Shown here: positions 1-7,811 of the stretch, in pieces
Layout of the letters: every line of letters begins with the position of its first letter
How positions within the stretch are numbered: position 1 is the stretch's first letter
Source: Ignavibacteria bacterium CG1_02_37_35
Lineage (GTDB): Bacteria; Bacteroidota; Ignavibacteria; Ignavibacteriales; Ignavibacteriaceae
Reading direction: 5' to 3'
NCBI GenBank assembly: GCA_001871325.1
Contig: MNVA01000046.1
Coordinates: 1-50,060 of the forward strand
Length of the DNA stretch: 50,060 nucleotides
Made by a program: the position numbers and the translations under genes
The notes under the pieces: model-generated
What the model was told of the DNA's origin: nothing
What the model saw: the letters and a program-made list of their open reading frames with translations, nothing else
Database searches by the model: none

Positions 1-109
1 AAAATTTTTGTTCTTCTGATGCTTGAAGTTCTTTTACCATCTTCGGAGATACCATATTCGTAAATCCAAAGATGTTGGATTGTGTATGTCTTGTGTTAAT
101 TTTGAACAT
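1..109 (-). CDS. Partial ORF at window edge, possible IS transposase N-terminus
   Basis: An open frame starts at an ATG (109..107 on the minus strand) and runs off the left edge after 36 codons without a stop. It begins MFKINTRHTQSNIFGF and continues to ...KELQASEEQKF. From memory this opening resembles N-termini of IS1182/ISNCY-type transposases of Bacteroidetes-group genomes, but the fragment is too short to prove this. I see no Shine-Dalgarno sequence upstream of the ATG. The adjoining restriction-modification pair would fit a mobile or accessory region. It could also be an unrelated protein or a chance open frame. Confidence 0.35.
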   Translation of the reverse strand, partial: MFKINTRHTQSNIFGFTNMVSPKMVKELQASEEQKF

Positions 110-438
110 TATTTTTTCTACTAAATGAGTGATTTTGTTTTCAGGAATTTATTTAAAAATCTACTCATATAAAAATTATTATGACCTTTTTAGAGTGAAC
201 TCAACAATGTTTTAAAACCTAAAAGTTAACCCTAATTTCCATGTGTCAAATGTTAAAGGAGAAGCGCTTTTGAAAGGCAAAATCATTTCTTCAAGCATAA
301 AGATTTATTTTGTTTGATTATTAGATGCCGTGGAATAATAAAACGCTACAACAAAATTAAAGTTATTTTATTTCTTTCTTTGCATACGTTGGGTGAGTTT
401 GTTTCGTTTGACAGGAGCTTGATAATTAAGGATGGGCT
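110..438. other. Gene-poor AT-rich spacer
   Basis: About 330 bases without a supportable gene lie between the edge ORF and the 3' end of the methyltransferase gene. Short open frames here have no recognisable protein content. If the edge ORF is a transposase, the terminal inverted repeat of its element should lie here, but its other end is outside the window, so no repeat can be paired. Confidence 0.6.
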
Positions 439-1374
439 TTATTCGTCAAATAAACTTTTATTGTTTGATAATTTGGATGAGTGTTTTAATCTGGTTCCAT
501 ATTTTTTTTCAACTTCAGCAAAAAATACATCTTTTGCCCCATTATGATTTTTTAGAAACCATTCAAGGTGATTGGCTAAATATTCTTCTCTTATTCCAAC
601 ATCATTCAAGTCATTTGGAACTCTTTCCATGCGCGGATCAATGCTATCAAAACCAGTGAATTTTTCTGATAATCTTTTGCTGGTCATTTTTACATAATCT
701 TCATTTAACTCTATCCCAATACCATTACGATTAAGCTGCTGACAAACTCTTAGTGTAGTTCCACTACCTGAAAAAGGATCGACAACCAAATCACCTTCAT
801 TTGAAGATACCAAAACCATTCTCTCTATCAAACCTTCAGGTTTTTGAGTTGGGTGATCTTGTCTATTATCCTGGCAGTAGTGAATATGAGAAAATCCCCA
901 AACATCACCTGGGTTTGCACCGCGCATATTATTTCTTGAGCGATAATATTTTTGAGGAACCCGAATTGAATCAAGATTAAACGTGAAGTTTTCAGAGTTT
1001 GTGAACATAAGAATATCATCGTGTCTTGGTGAAAAACCTTTTTTCTTTCCGATCCCCTGAGTATAATGCCAGCAAATCCAATTCACAAAGTTCAATGAGT
1101 TTTCTTTTTCCAAGATTTGATACAAATAAGAAATGAATCGAAAGCCCATAAAGACATAAATGGTTCCGCTTTTTTTTAATATCCGGGTAGCTTCTTTTGT
1201 CCATTCTTTAGTGAATTGTATATATTCTTCAAAACTCTTGGAATCAGAACCATTTCCATAGTCTTTCCCTAAATTATATGGCGGATCAGCAATAATTAAA
1301 TCCACTGATCTTGAATTAAATTCTCGCATCTTTTGAATTGCATCACCGCATAATATTTTTAAATCATTGCTCAC
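439..1374 (-). CDS. Type II DNA methyltransferase, beta class (N6-adenine or N4-cytosine)
   Basis: This 311-residue protein is an S-adenosylmethionine-dependent DNA methyltransferase. The catalytic motif IV is DPPY at residues 30-33. The SAM-binding motif I (DPFSGSGTT) comes later, at 199-207, and is preceded by HPTQKPEGLIERM at 174-186. Motif IV before motif I is the beta-class order, typical of adenine methylases such as the HindIII and HinfI relatives. DPPY favours amino methylation of A or of C at N4. Residues 240-311 are a C-terminal extension of unknown role. Its start overlaps the stop of the upstream gene at 1371-1374 (ATGA), so the two are translationally coupled. The likely role is self-protection against the neighbouring nuclease. 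The recognition sequence cannot be read from the protein. Confidence 0.9.
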   Translation of the reverse strand: MSNDLKILCGDAIQKMREFNSRSVDLIIADPPYNLGKDYGNGSDSKSFEEYIQFTKEWTKEATRILKKSGTIYVFMGFRFISYLYQILEKENSLNFVNWICWHYTQGIGKKKGFSPRHDDILMFTNSENFTFNLDSIRVPQKYYRSRNNMRGANPGDVWGFSHIHYCQDNRQDHPTQKPEGLIERMVLVSSNEGDLVVDPFSGSGTTLRVCQQLNRNGIGIELNEDYVKMTSKRLSEKFTGFDSIDPRMERVPNDLNDVGIREEYLANHLEWFLKNHNGAKDVFFAEVEKKYGTRLKHSSKLSNNKSLFDE

Positions 1375-2156
1375 TTAATCCAACCATTTTGTTTAGCTAA
1401 AGTTAACCAAGATTTAAAATCTCTTTTACTTGAAGCCAAATATTTCTTATCCAATAATTGACAAAATTCCCAGGCAGTTCTTTCTTCTATAGAGACATAA
1501 TGAATATCTCTAATCTGTATTTGCCCAGTGCCTAATGAAGGATTGTAGCTTATATCTGCATCCGATAAATATTTTATATCGTACGCATTGTATTTCACAA
1601 CTTCCATAATTCCATCCATTAAACCGGTTTGATCATTTCTTGTGGAATAGACTTTGTGTTTTAACGATAATATCACAAACAAATAATCAGGATTTTCAAT
1701 ATAAGCACTTCTAATTCTGGCATAAGACGTTATATTGGGAGACTTACCTGATGATTCAAAATCTTCAGCGGTTGCTTTTACATCTACTTCTGCGGTAACT
1801 GCAGTTTCAATTTTTCTTTTTCTTTTAAATTGCAATAATAAATCCGCCCTATTTAATCTTTCAAGCGCTTCCACATTTATCAAATTCCATTTATTATCAG
1901 CATCGTCAACAACATTTTGAAATGTCTCAAATGCCAAAGCCTCTATAAACGGTCCGGCAATTTTATTTATATTCTCCATTGGAAGACCCAATTTAAGATT
2001 GGTGTTAATAATAATTTTATTCTCACCTTTAACAATTGCGTTCTTAACGATTGCTTCGATGGATTTTATAGCATAATCAGACGCTACTTTGTAATCTTCA
2101 CTTTCTTCAGGCTTCTTAAAATTTTGTGCCTTATAGTTCATTGATTTGTTATCCAA
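1371..2156 (-). CDS. Putative type II restriction endonuclease, PD-(D/E)xK type
   Basis: I do not recognise this 261-residue protein as a named restriction enzyme family. Its position directly before, and overlapping, a DNA methyltransferase gene makes a cognate endonuclease the best reading. A plausible PD-(D/E)xK core is visible: D105 in RADLLLQF, then EVDVK at 123-127, giving D-x-K (or E123) about 20 residues downstream in a beta-strand-like context (TAVTAEVDVKATAED). The C-terminus (RDFKSWLTLAKQNGWIK) is basic and aromatic. The start is uncertain: M1 and M6 are both possible and neither has a clear Shine-Dalgarno sequence. Alternatives are a control protein or a nuclease of another kind. 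The nuclease role rests on context plus the motif only. Confidence 0.6.
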   Translation of the reverse strand: MDNKSMNYKAQNFKKPEESEDYKVASDYAIKSIEAIVKNAIVKGENKIIINTNLKLGLPMENINKIAGPFIEALAFETFQNVVDDADNKWNLINVEALERLNRADLLLQFKRKRKIETAVTAEVDVKATAEDFESSGKSPNITSYARIRSAYIENPDYLFVILSLKHKVYSTRNDQTGLMDGIMEVVKYNAYDIKYLSDADISYNPSLGTGQIQIRDIHYVSIEERTAWEFCQLLDKKYLASSKRDFKSWLTLAKQNGWIK

Positions 2157-2289
2157 TTTTTATTCTTATCAGTTTTGAAAATATTTTTTGTGTTAAAATA
2201 CAAATTATAAAGTAATTTTTTTGACTCCTAACTTGTCTCCTGTAATTCAAATGAAATCTTTTGAGTCATTTCCATCCAAACGAACATCT

Positions 2290-3234
2290 TTAAAACATCT
2301 TTTTGAAAAATGAAAAAATACTCCGTTTTTCCACAGTTAAGAAATTGGAAAGAATTTCCGCAACCTCCGGAGTTCTCAAGTATCCGTAAGATTTATGCGG
2401 ATTCCGGTCTCCCAAATTGGAATAGTTATTCTTCACTAATTTGTCAATAACTCTTACTCCATTCGAGTTGCTTTTATACATATCCGAAAGTATGTGAACG
2501 AGCGCAATCGGATCCTCCGGATCGCTTAAGTTGTACCAATTCTTTTTGATGTTCTCGGGTACTTTTAATCTGTTGTGGAAAGTATGGTTATGCTCGGATT
2601 CAATTTTCTTTATTATATATTTCTGCCCTAGCGGTGAGCCAAGAGTTACAAGTGTATCAATACTAATTCCGTCTGCTTTATCCAGCAAAGCATCGTGTGA
2701 AATCATTGAACCCATAGAATGAGCAATAAGTAAGATTTGTTTCTGCCTATGTTTCTTTAAAACGGTAGTTAATCGTTCCATCATCACTTCTTTTATAATT
2801 CGCTTCTCTCCCTGGTAATAAAAGTCGGCTTGAGAAAAATAGGCTTCAAGTTCTCTCACGTTATAATGAATAAAAAAATTTGTTAACGCCGGATGATCGA
2901 AAGACATAATTTCATCAACAATTATTTTTTCGTAATACTTTTCGAGGTAGTCTGTCACTTTTTTACGAAATCCGGAAGGTTCTGTCGAAGAGATATTTTG
3001 CTCGGGGATATATTTTTCTCTTAAAAAGTGAGTGTTTTTATTTTTAGTCTCCACAGGCAGTATCGGTTCTTTGTTGAGGATATCTGCCCAATAAACCATA
3101 TCAAAATCAAAGTTGTGTTTCGGAAAGTTAAGCTTCTCTAGACCCTCAGAGATACACGCCTCCCACCATTCTTTTAAAAGATTTTTGGGAGGCTTATTAC
3201 CGATTCCATGAATACCAATTATTACTTTAGACAT
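2290..3234 (-). CDS. Alpha/beta hydrolase, lipase-like
   Basis: A 314-residue serine hydrolase of the alpha/beta fold. The N-terminus holds an oxyanion-hole type motif, IGIHGIGN at 6-13. The nucleophile elbow is AHSMGS at 171-176, with S173 as nucleophile. D238 or D241 (LSDPEDP) and H280 (NPHKSYGY) are suitable partners for a catalytic triad. No signal peptide is visible, so it is probably cytoplasmic. The substrate is unknown; HGIGN proteins of this kind are often annotated as lipase- or PGAP1-like. It is a single gene with no obvious Shine-Dalgarno sequence, lying between the restriction-modification pair and rnpB and transcribed away from rnpB. Confidence 0.75.
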   Translation of the reverse strand: MSKVIIGIHGIGNKPPKNLLKEWWEACISEGLEKLNFPKHNFDFDMVYWADILNKEPILPVETKNKNTHFLREKYIPEQNISSTEPSGFRKKVTDYLEKYYEKIIVDEIMSFDHPALTNFFIHYNVRELEAYFSQADFYYQGEKRIIKEVMMERLTTVLKKHRQKQILLIAHSMGSMISHDALLDKADGISIDTLVTLGSPLGQKYIIKKIESEHNHTFHNRLKVPENIKKNWYNLSDPEDPIALVHILSDMYKSNSNGVRVIDKLVKNNYSNLGDRNPHKSYGYLRTPEVAEILSNFLTVEKRSIFSFFKKMF

Positions 3235-3469
3235 AACGTGCTTTAAAAATTAAATGAACTTCATAAACATATAAAAATTAAGAATGAATAATCAACTGCC
3301 TGAAAAAAACATTTCACGTGCTTCGCACTCTACTATTTTTTCTCGGATCAGCCGGCGAAAATTAAAATTGCCCGGAGACGTCAAATAAAATTCGACTTCA
3401 TTGGTTATATTGCTTCCACGAAAAAAATATTTTTTTACAAAAAAAGGTAAGAAGATTGACTTTATTACA
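3235..3469. other. Intergenic region upstream of rnpB
   Basis: This holds the upstream regions of the divergent hydrolase gene and of rnpB. A TTGACT at 3456-3461 looks like a -35 box, but it lies only 9 bases before the 5' strand of the rnpB P1 helix, so it cannot be the rnpB promoter. An open frame on the minus strand runs from here into rnpB, with no recognisable product. Confidence 0.5.
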
Positions 3470-3905
3470 ACGATCAAGTTGGGCAATTGCTCTCCCGCTT
3501 TAGCGGGAGGGAGGAAAGTCCGAACTCCACAGAGCAAAGTGCCGGATAACGTCCGGGCATTAATTTATTGATGACGGAAAGTACCACAGAAAATATACCA
3601 CTCCGATGCAAATCGGGGAAAGGGTGAAATGGCAGGGTAAGAGCCTACCGCTCTAAAAGTAATTTTAGAGGTTCCTAAAAAGGAAGTGGCGTTTCAGCGC
3701 CATCAGGGCAAACCCCACTTGGAGAAAGGTCAAATAGGAAAGTTCCCCGCCACGGCGGGGCAAAGCTGCTCGCTTTGATTAGCTTTCGGGTAGACCGACA
3801 GAGGGTTGAAGTAATTCAACTCCCAGACAAATAATTGCCGTTCTGACTTGCCTGCTGACGTCAGACAGGTCGGGATTACAAAATTCGGCTTATAGACTTG
3901 ATCGT
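3470..3905 (+). ncRNA. rnpB: RNase P RNA, bacterial type A
   Basis: This is the catalytic RNA of RNase P, which matures tRNA 5' ends. The universal core is present in order: gaggaaagtccg at 3511-3522, gccggataacgtccgg near 3541, a gggtgaaatggcagggtaag-type segment near 3620, agagggttg near 3800 and attcggcttat near 3880. The ends pair as helix P1: acgatcaag (3470-3478) with cttgatcgt (3897-3905). P3 is a short GC hairpin (3492-3509). Two extra hairpins (3745-3760 and 3761-3777) sit in the P16/P17 region, and a near-palindrome (3851-3869) sits where P19 is expected. recJ begins only 28 bases after P1 closes. The gene is certain; the ends are inferred from P1 pairing. Confidence 0.95.
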
Positions 3906-3932
3906 CTTTTATTGTCTCTTTCTTTTAAATTT

Positions 3933-5651
3933 ATGATAAAAGAAAAACGTTGGAACTTAAAAGAAGTAGCTGATCCATTTGAGATTAACTACTTGGCGGA
4001 TTCCCTTAACATTTCTGAAATTTTAGCCAAACTACTAGTCCTTCGCGATATTAAAACTTTCACACAAGCAAAAAGTTTTTTCCGCGCATCATTGGAAGAC
4101 CTTTACGATCCTTTTTTAATGAACGGTATGGAAGCTGCTACCCATCGCGTTATTGAAGCGGTTACGAATCAAGAAAAGATTCTTGTGTACGGCGACTACG
4201 ATGTGGACGGCACCACTTCTACCGCCATGCTTTATATGTTTTTGAAAAAACTCGAAGCAAATGTTGAGTACTTTATTCCTAACCGTGTAAAAGAAGGTTA
4301 CGGAATTTCAACACAAGGAATTGATTATGCAAAAGATTTGGAAGTTAAATTATTAATCTCCGTTGACTGCGGTATTACGGCGGTAGATGAAGTTGAGTAC
4401 GCTAAAAAGTTTGGAATTGATACCATCATTTGCGACCATCATCAACCAAAAGAAAAGATTCCCAATTGTTATGCGCTCCTCGACCCGATAAAACCGAATT
4501 GCAATTATCCATTTAAATTTCTTTCGGGTGCCGGAGTTACGTTCAAACTTATTCAAGGAATTTGTGAACGGATTGGCAAACACGAAGAGCCAATGGAATT
4601 TTTAGATTTAGTCGCTCTCTCCAGTGCAGCAGACATCGTTCCTTTAATTGATGAAAACCGGGTGCTCGTTAAAGAAGGATTGGCGCTAATAAATAGCGCG
4701 CCGCGTCCCGGCATTAAAGCTTTACTTGACAGTGCAAAAATAATTCCGGGAAATCTTAACTCGGGACAAATTGTCTTTGGATTAGCGCCTCGAATAAATG
4801 CAGTTGGACGATTAAGCGAAGCAAAGACCGCCGTTGAATTAATGATCACCAATGACGATGATGAAGCGACCCGGCTTGCATTGGTTTTAGAAAAAGAAAA
4901 TTATGAACGAAGAAAAATTGATGTTGATACGTTAGCCGAAGCAATTGAAAAAGTGGTGGACAGCGTTGATATTGTTGAAGATTTAGCGATTGTGCTGCAT
5001 GAAGAAAATTGGCATCCGGGAGTTATCGGCATTGTCGCTTCGCGGTTAGTTGAAAAATATTATAAACCCACAGTAATGCTCACAACTATTGACGGTATTG
5101 CAAAAGGTTCAGCAAGAAGTATTGCCAGCTTTAACATTTATGAAGCGCTTAAGGAATGTGAAGATTTGCTCATTCATTTTGGCGGACACGAAGCTGCCGC
5201 CGGATTGGCGGTTGAATTAGATAAAATTGATGAGTTCCGCAAAAGATTCCTAAAAATTGTAAAAGAAAAAATTGACCGGAAAGATCTTATTCCGGAAATA
5301 ACGATTGATTCAAAAATTAAATTATCCGAAATTACAGCTAAGTTTATAAGAATTGCTGAGCAGTTCTCCCCTTTCGGTCCGAGAAATATGCGTCCGGTAC
5401 TCTGGGCGGAAGATGTACGCGCAATTTCATCCCGCACAATCAGCGGCAAGCACCTTGTCCTAACGATCAAACAGGAAGATTGTGATAAAGTTTTCGATTG
5501 TATTGCCTTCAACATGTCCGAATTTAGCCCGTTGATCAACGGCGGAAATGTTAAGTTCGATACGGTTTTTTCAATTGACCAGATGTTTAAAGATGGAAAA
5601 GTTTTTCCGCAATTCAGGATTAAAGACATTAAAATAAAAGAAAATAAATAG
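3933..5651 (+). CDS. recJ: Single-stranded-DNA-specific exonuclease RecJ
   Basis: RecJ is a 5'-3' single-strand exonuclease used in recombination and mismatch/base-excision repair. At 572 residues it matches the family. DHH phosphoesterase motifs: DYDVDG at 88-93, VDCG around 144-147, DHH at 168-170 and SAADIVPL further on. The DHHA1 substrate-binding motif GGHEAAAG is at 417-424, followed by a C-terminal OB-like domain. I place the start at the ATG at 3933; an in-frame TTG at 3912 would add seven residues without family support. It is first in a run with yebC, ruvC and ruvA, a DNA recombination-repair group. The stop is 11 bases before yebC. Confidence 0.95.
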   Translation: MIKEKRWNLKEVADPFEINYLADSLNISEILAKLLVLRDIKTFTQAKSFFRASLEDLYDPFLMNGMEAATHRVIEAVTNQEKILVYGDYDVDGTTSTAMLYMFLKKLEANVEYFIPNRVKEGYGISTQGIDYAKDLEVKLLISVDCGITAVDEVEYAKKFGIDTIICDHHQPKEKIPNCYALLDPIKPNCNYPFKFLSGAGVTFKLIQGICERIGKHEEPMEFLDLVALSSAADIVPLIDENRVLVKEGLALINSAPRPGIKALLDSAKIIPGNLNSGQIVFGLAPRINAVGRLSEAKTAVELMITNDDDEATRLALVLEKENYERRKIDVDTLAEAIEKVVDSVDIVEDLAIVLHEENWHPGVIGIVASRLVEKYYKPTVMLTTIDGIAKGSARSIASFNIYEALKECEDLLIHFGGHEAAAGLAVELDKIDEFRKRFLKIVKEKIDRKDLIPEITIDSKIKLSEITAKFIRIAEQFSPFGPRNMRPVLWAEDVRAISSRTISGKHLVLTIKQEDCDKVFDCIAFNMSEFSPLINGGNVKFDTVFSIDQMFKDGKVFPQFRIKDIKIKENK

Positions 5652-5662
5652 GAGAATTTCTT

Positions 5663-6388
5663 ATGTCAGGTCACTCAAAATGGGCTACAATAAAAAGGAA
5701 AAAAGGGGCTACCGACGCCAAACGAGGAAAAATATTTACTAAATTAATTAAAGAGATTACTATTGCCGCTCGGCAAGGCGGCGGAGACCCGAACGGGAAT
5801 CCCAGATTACGACTTGCAATAGATAACGCAAAAGCTGCAAATATGCCCGCAGATAATATTGAGCGCGCAATTAAAAAAGCTACCGGCGAACTTGAAGGTG
5901 TTTCTTTTACAGAGCTGATGTACGAAGGATACGGTCCTGGCGGCATTGCAATTCTTGTTGAAGTTGCAACGGATAATAAAAATCGGACAGTTGCAGAAGT
6001 TAGACACATCTTCAGTAAAATCGGCGGAAGTATGGGAGAATCGGGTTCCGTTGCCTGGATGTTTGAACGAAAAGGGATTATCTCCGTTAAGCGAAATAAT
6101 AAAACCGAAGACGAAGTAATGGAAATTGTTCTTGAAGCCGGCGCCGATGATATGGAAACCGAAACAGATTATTTTGAAGTTACCACAACGCTTGAATCTT
6201 TTGAACCTGTAAGAAAAACTTTGCTTGAAAAATCACTGGAAATTGAAAACGCCGCACTTGAGTGGATCGCTAAAAACACACTCGCTGTTGCCGGAGAAGA
6301 TGCCGAAAAAGTTGTGAAGTTAATTGAAACCCTTGAAGATAATGATGATGTGCAGAATGTTTTTTCTAATGCAGATATTCAAGAATAA
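5663..6388 (+). CDS. yebC: YebC/PmpR family protein
   Basis: A 241-residue cytoplasmic protein with the hallmark N-terminus MSGHSKWATIKRKK and full family length. YebC proteins were long called transcriptional regulators; recent work on the family links them to relief of ribosome stalling. A Shine-Dalgarno sequence (aggag) sits before the ATG. It lies between recJ and ruvC, the common yebC-ruvC-ruvA arrangement, and is probably cotranscribed with them. Confidence 0.95.
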   Translation: MSGHSKWATIKRKKGATDAKRGKIFTKLIKEITIAARQGGGDPNGNPRLRLAIDNAKAANMPADNIERAIKKATGELEGVSFTELMYEGYGPGGIAILVEVATDNKNRTVAEVRHIFSKIGGSMGESGSVAWMFERKGIISVKRNNKTEDEVMEIVLEAGADDMETETDYFEVTTTLESFEPVRKTLLEKSLEIENAALEWIAKNTLAVAGEDAEKVVKLIETLEDNDDVQNVFSNADIQE

Positions 6389-6403
6389 CCGAAATTTAGT
6401 TTA

Positions 6404-6937
6404 ATGATTATCCTCGGAGTTGATCCCGGAACAATTAAAACCGGGTACGGCATTGTAAAGTATGATCAGAAGGAACTCAGGCTTTTGCATTTCGGAATTA
6501 TAAACCTTGCAAAAGAAAAAACAATTCCCGACAAACTATCAAATATTTATGCTGAATTGAGCAACTTAATAAGAAAATATAAACCGACCGATTTTTCAAT
6601 TGAGACAACTTTCTTTGGAAAGAATGTGCAATCAGCTTTAAAAGTTGGTTATGCTCGTGGAGTTTCTCTTTTAGCAGCGGTTCAACACCAACTTTTTATT
6701 GGTGAATACTCTCCGCGTGAAATTAAAAAATCCATCGTCGGAACCGGCGCCGCTTCAAAAGAACAAGTAAATTATATGGTGAAAACATTATTGAATGTGC
6801 GAAATGAAATTCCACTTGATGCAAGCGATGCGCTTGGCGCAGCGATATGCCATGCATTTAGAAAAGATAAACAAACCCCTTCTTCAAAAAGTTGGAAAGC
6901 TTTTGCCGAAGCTTTCCCGGAAAGAATAGTAGAATAA
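6404..6937 (+). CDS. ruvC: Holliday junction resolvase RuvC
   Basis: RuvC cuts Holliday junctions symmetrically as a dimer. The protein is 177 residues, the usual size. The four acidic catalytic residues are in place: D7 (GVDPGT), E67 (SIETTF), D139 and D142 (LDASDALGAA). It starts 15 bases after yebC and ends 2 bases before the ruvA start, so the genes are coupled. ruvB is not in this window. Confidence 0.96.
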   Translation: MIILGVDPGTIKTGYGIVKYDQKELRLLHFGIINLAKEKTIPDKLSNIYAELSNLIRKYKPTDFSIETTFFGKNVQSALKVGYARGVSLLAAVQHQLFIGEYSPREIKKSIVGTGAASKEQVNYMVKTLLNVRNEIPLDASDALGAAICHAFRKDKQTPSSKSWKAFAEAFPERIVE

Positions 6938-6939
6938 AA

Positions 6940-7524
6940 ATGATTGGATTCTTAAAAGGAAAAATAATTTCGCTCAAACCGACTAAAATTATTCTTGATG
7001 TAAACGGAGTCGGTTATTTGGTTTTCATTTCAATCACTACGTTTGAAAAAATTTCTGCGCTCACCGAGGTTTCGCTCTTTATTCATACGCACGTAAAAGA
7101 GGACAGTTTAACGCTCTTTGGATTTTTTTCGGAATCTGAAAAAGAAATGTTTGAATTACTCATCTCAATCTCGGGGATTGGTCCAAAATCCGCTCAGACT
7201 ATTCTGTCCGGTATTTCAGTTGATGAGTTGAAAGAGGCAATTGAATTTGCAAATATCGGGAGGTTAATAGCAATTCCCGGCATCGGACGAAAAACTGCCG
7301 AGCGATTATTGATCGAACTGCGAGGAAAAGTTGAAGGAATTTCTTCTGCGGGCGCAACTTCCGAACCAAAATCAAACATCAAAAGCGAAGCAACTGCGGC
7401 GCTTACAACGCTTGGTTACAAAGTTCAACTTGCAGAAAAAGTTGTACGCGAGATCAGCACAGAAAACCCTGAGATCAGTTTGGAAGATATTATCCGCAAA
7501 TCTCTTTCGGTGTTGAATAAATAA
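6940..7524 (+). CDS. ruvA: Holliday junction DNA helicase subunit RuvA
   Basis: RuvA binds four-way junctions and loads the RuvB motor. I place the start at 6940 because RuvA proteins begin MIGxLKGK (here MIGFLKGK); the longer frame from 6892 runs back into ruvC and adds 16 unrelated residues. The product has 194 residues. It has an N-terminal OB fold, two helix-hairpin-helix motifs (SISGIGPKSAQ and IPGIGRKTAE), and a C-terminal RuvB-binding domain (EATAALTTLGY). It is last in the recJ-yebC-ruvC-ruvA run; the gene beyond is convergent. Confidence 0.96.
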   Translation: MIGFLKGKIISLKPTKIILDVNGVGYLVFISITTFEKISALTEVSLFIHTHVKEDSLTLFGFFSESEKEMFELLISISGIGPKSAQTILSGISVDELKEAIEFANIGRLIAIPGIGRKTAERLLIELRGKVEGISSAGATSEPKSNIKSEATAALTTLGYKVQLAEKVVREISTENPEISLEDIIRKSLSVLNK

Positions 7525-7566
7525 TTATGGGGAGAATTTATAAATATCTTTTCGGTGAGCAATTCA

Positions 7567-7764
7567 TTAAGCAATTAGAGAACCATAAAAAGATTTGGCT
7601 TCTTTTACCGACAACTTTTCTTCACCGCTATTTTCAGAAATGAGTTTTGCTAATCCCTAGTTCTCCAAAACTTCCTCAATTTGCGTGAAAGTTTCTATGT
7701 CAATTTGAACAGCTACTTTCTTGTTTTCTTCATCAACGATAAACTTTTTTTTTACATCGAACAT
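7567..7764 (-). pseudogene. Antitoxin-like gene interrupted by an in-frame TAG
   Basis: A small gene reads MFDVKKKFIVDEENKKVAVQ from an ATG at 7764..7762, with a good Shine-Dalgarno sequence (aggag) upstream. It meets TAG at 7659..7657 after 35 residues. The same frame then continues with protein-like sequence (GLAKLISENSGEEKL) to TAA at 7569..7567, 66 codons in all. The pattern resembles short type II antitoxins in which a tyrosine often stands where the stop is (ENYGL), so a TAT/TAC to TAG change is the simple explanation. No toxin gene follows: only about 40 bases separate the end from convergent ruvA. It is probably a decayed toxin-antitoxin remnant. The family call is from memory of similar proteins. 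Confidence 0.6.
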
Positions 7765-7811
7765 AAACACTCCTATTCTCAGAACAAACTTAACTTACTG
7801 CCAATATTAAT

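Noticed and set aside
270-317. TTG mini-ORF with an aaagga Shine-Dalgarno-like sequence
   Set aside because: Only 15 codons before a stop and no recognisable sequence; could be a remnant of an interrupted gene, but nothing supports it.
314-659. Overlapping plus-strand ORFs of 75-77 codons
   Set aside because: They overlap the methyltransferase 3' end antisense and show no protein-like composition.
3456-3461. TTGACT as an rnpB -35 box
   Set aside because: It is only 9 bases before the P1 helix, too near for a -35 box of that transcript.
3292-3537. 81-codon minus-strand ORF
   Set aside because: It runs antisense into the RNase P RNA core and has no recognisable family sequence.
4553-4852. 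Long minus-strand ORFs inside recJ, and similar ones inside dnaE, serA, the receptor gene and hutU
   Set aside because: These are antisense or out-of-frame shadows of well-supported genes with no family match.
7527-7643. 38-codon plus-strand ORF directly after ruvA (MGRIYKYLFG...)
   Set aside because: It lies antisense to the broken antitoxin and has no family I recognise; the antitoxin frame explains the region better.
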